Shown here: piece by piece, positions 22,092 through 22,701 of the stretch
Numbering within the stretch: position 1 is the first letter of the stretch
Layout: each line of letters opens with the position of its first letter
IMG/VR virus record: IMGVR_UViG_3300042559_000902
Coordinates: 1 to 22,701 of that record
Strand: one strand, 5' to 3'
DNA: 22,701 nucleotides
Origin: a virus
The notes under the pieces: model-generated
What the model saw: the letters and a program-made list of their open reading frames with translations, nothing else
What the model was told of the DNA's origin: nothing
Databases searched by the model: none
Program-made: the position numbers and the translations under genes

Positions 22092-22442
22092 ATGGCACAG
22101 TGGATTGAAGCTACCGAACCCAGCGTTGTCCCCCCGATCGCCGAGAAGGTGTTCGACAAGTGGCGGATTGAGCAGTTCAGCACGGTTGGTGATGGGGTGA
22201 CCTCCCCCGTCCAACTGCATGTGATTTTCGTGAAAAGTCGCGTCTACAACGAGACGGTGACCAATCCGGAAACCAACGAGACCACTTCGGTCGAGAAGGT
22301 TGAAGTCAACTCCAGCATCAAGACCAACCTGTTCGTCCCCAACCTGTACGAACTCGCCGCCGAAGACGCCGATGTCGCCCAGGCTTTCGGTCTGGTCGTG
22401 GCTGCTCTCGACAAGATCGCCAAGGCCAAAGGCGTTATCTGA
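22092..22442 (+). CDS. Small acidic structural or accessory protein, unknown
   Basis: 116 aa; AGGAG (22079-22083) is 8 nt before the ATG. The protein begins MAQWIEATEPSVVPPIAEK, has a beta-strand pair around VQLHVIFVKSRVYNETVTN, a polar loop (NPETNETTSVEKVEVNSS) and a helical C-terminus (LYELAAEDADVAQAF, then VAALDKIAKAKGVI). No membrane segment or catalytic motif is seen. Codon use returns to the C/G-ending style of the head genes, suggesting it is core phage and not part of the fibre cassette. The next gene starts in its stop codon (TGATG). Family not recognised; a tail or neck minor protein is a guess from position. Confidence 0.6.
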   Translation: MAQWIEATEPSVVPPIAEKVFDKWRIEQFSTVGDGVTSPVQLHVIFVKSRVYNETVTNPETNETTSVEKVEVNSSIKTNLFVPNLYELAAEDADVAQAFGLVVAALDKIAKAKGVI

Positions 22443-22701
22443 TGTACAAGGCAACGATCGGCGTTGTCCTTGGGGTATCCAAGACGGGCCAGAGCCTTAC
22501 CGCTCAACTTGTCAGCCCCAGCGGCACGCCGGTCGGGAGCCTGATCTCTGGCGGATTCGTCGAGATTGGCCAGGGCAACTACATGTGGACTTACGACCAG
22601 TTCCCGGCCAGCTTCCGGGGTGGCGTTAAGTTCTTTTCTGGCAACAACTTAATGGCGTTCATGACCATCAACCCAGAGTTGCTGGAATATGTGGATGCCC
22701 C
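22442..22701 (+). CDS. Unknown beta-rich virion-associated protein (3' partial)
   Basis: The ATG at 22442 overlaps the previous stop as TGATG, and the frame stays open to the window edge (86 full codons). The visible part (MYKATIGVVLG, then LTAQLVSPSGTPVGSLISGGF, VEIGQGNYMWTYDQFP, FRGGVKFFSGNNLMAF) has the look of a small immunoglobulin-like or beta-sandwich domain: a S-P-S-G-T-P-V-G turn followed by a G-N-Y-M-W strand. Such domains are frequent in tail and baseplate decoration proteins. I do not recognise the family, and the C-terminal part is missing. Confidence 0.6.
   Translation, partial: MYKATIGVVLGVSKTGQSLTAQLVSPSGTPVGSLISGGFVEIGQGNYMWTYDQFPASFRGGVKFFSGNNLMAFMTINPELLEYVDA

Overview
The window reads as part of the virion-structure region of a tailed double-stranded DNA bacteriophage (Caudoviricetes), or a contig from one. 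Everything recognisable is capsid or fibre material, all genes run on the + strand, most genes touch or overlap, and there are no RNA genes, insertion sequences or metabolic genes. The host cannot be named. The high-GC, C/G-ending codons of the head genes suggest a GC-rich host, but that is inference.

Head block (1-2427): the 3' end of a prohead protease gene whose C-terminal half is a coiled-coil scaffold with its own internal ribosome binding site and ATG (250); a small probable capsid decoration protein (914-1378); and the major capsid protein (1408-2427). The order protease / in-frame nested scaffold / decoration / capsid is the same as lambda C-Nu3-D-E. A strong hairpin terminator (2456-2477) closes the block.

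Fibre and adhesin block (2516-22044): a chain of translationally coupled genes. First come a small protein and four fibre-like proteins (2782-8423). Three of the four share one C-terminal beta-type domain and two share a 580-bp duplicated segment. Next is a giant repeat-built fibre of 1647 aa (8439-13382) with YadA-like head repeats and an IDHP/LEGPENG tip. Three tandem LamG / concanavalin-like paralogs follow (13366-15394), then a second giant fibre of 1780 aa (15404-20746). A small proline-rich protein and a fourth LamG protein with a threonine-rich N-terminus (21022-22044) complete the block. At least seven gene junctions place the Shine-Dalgarno sequence of the next gene inside the last codons of the previous one.

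End (22045-22701): a short gap, a small acidic unknown protein (22092-22442) and the start of another unknown protein cut by the window edge.

Functionally the left end builds and matures the capsid. The remaining roughly 19 kb probably builds the host-contact apparatus, with an unusually large set of mixed-and-matched modules. I see no anti-phage or other non-structural system here. The novelty lies in the modular fibre architecture, the embedded ribosome binding sites and the nested scaffold.
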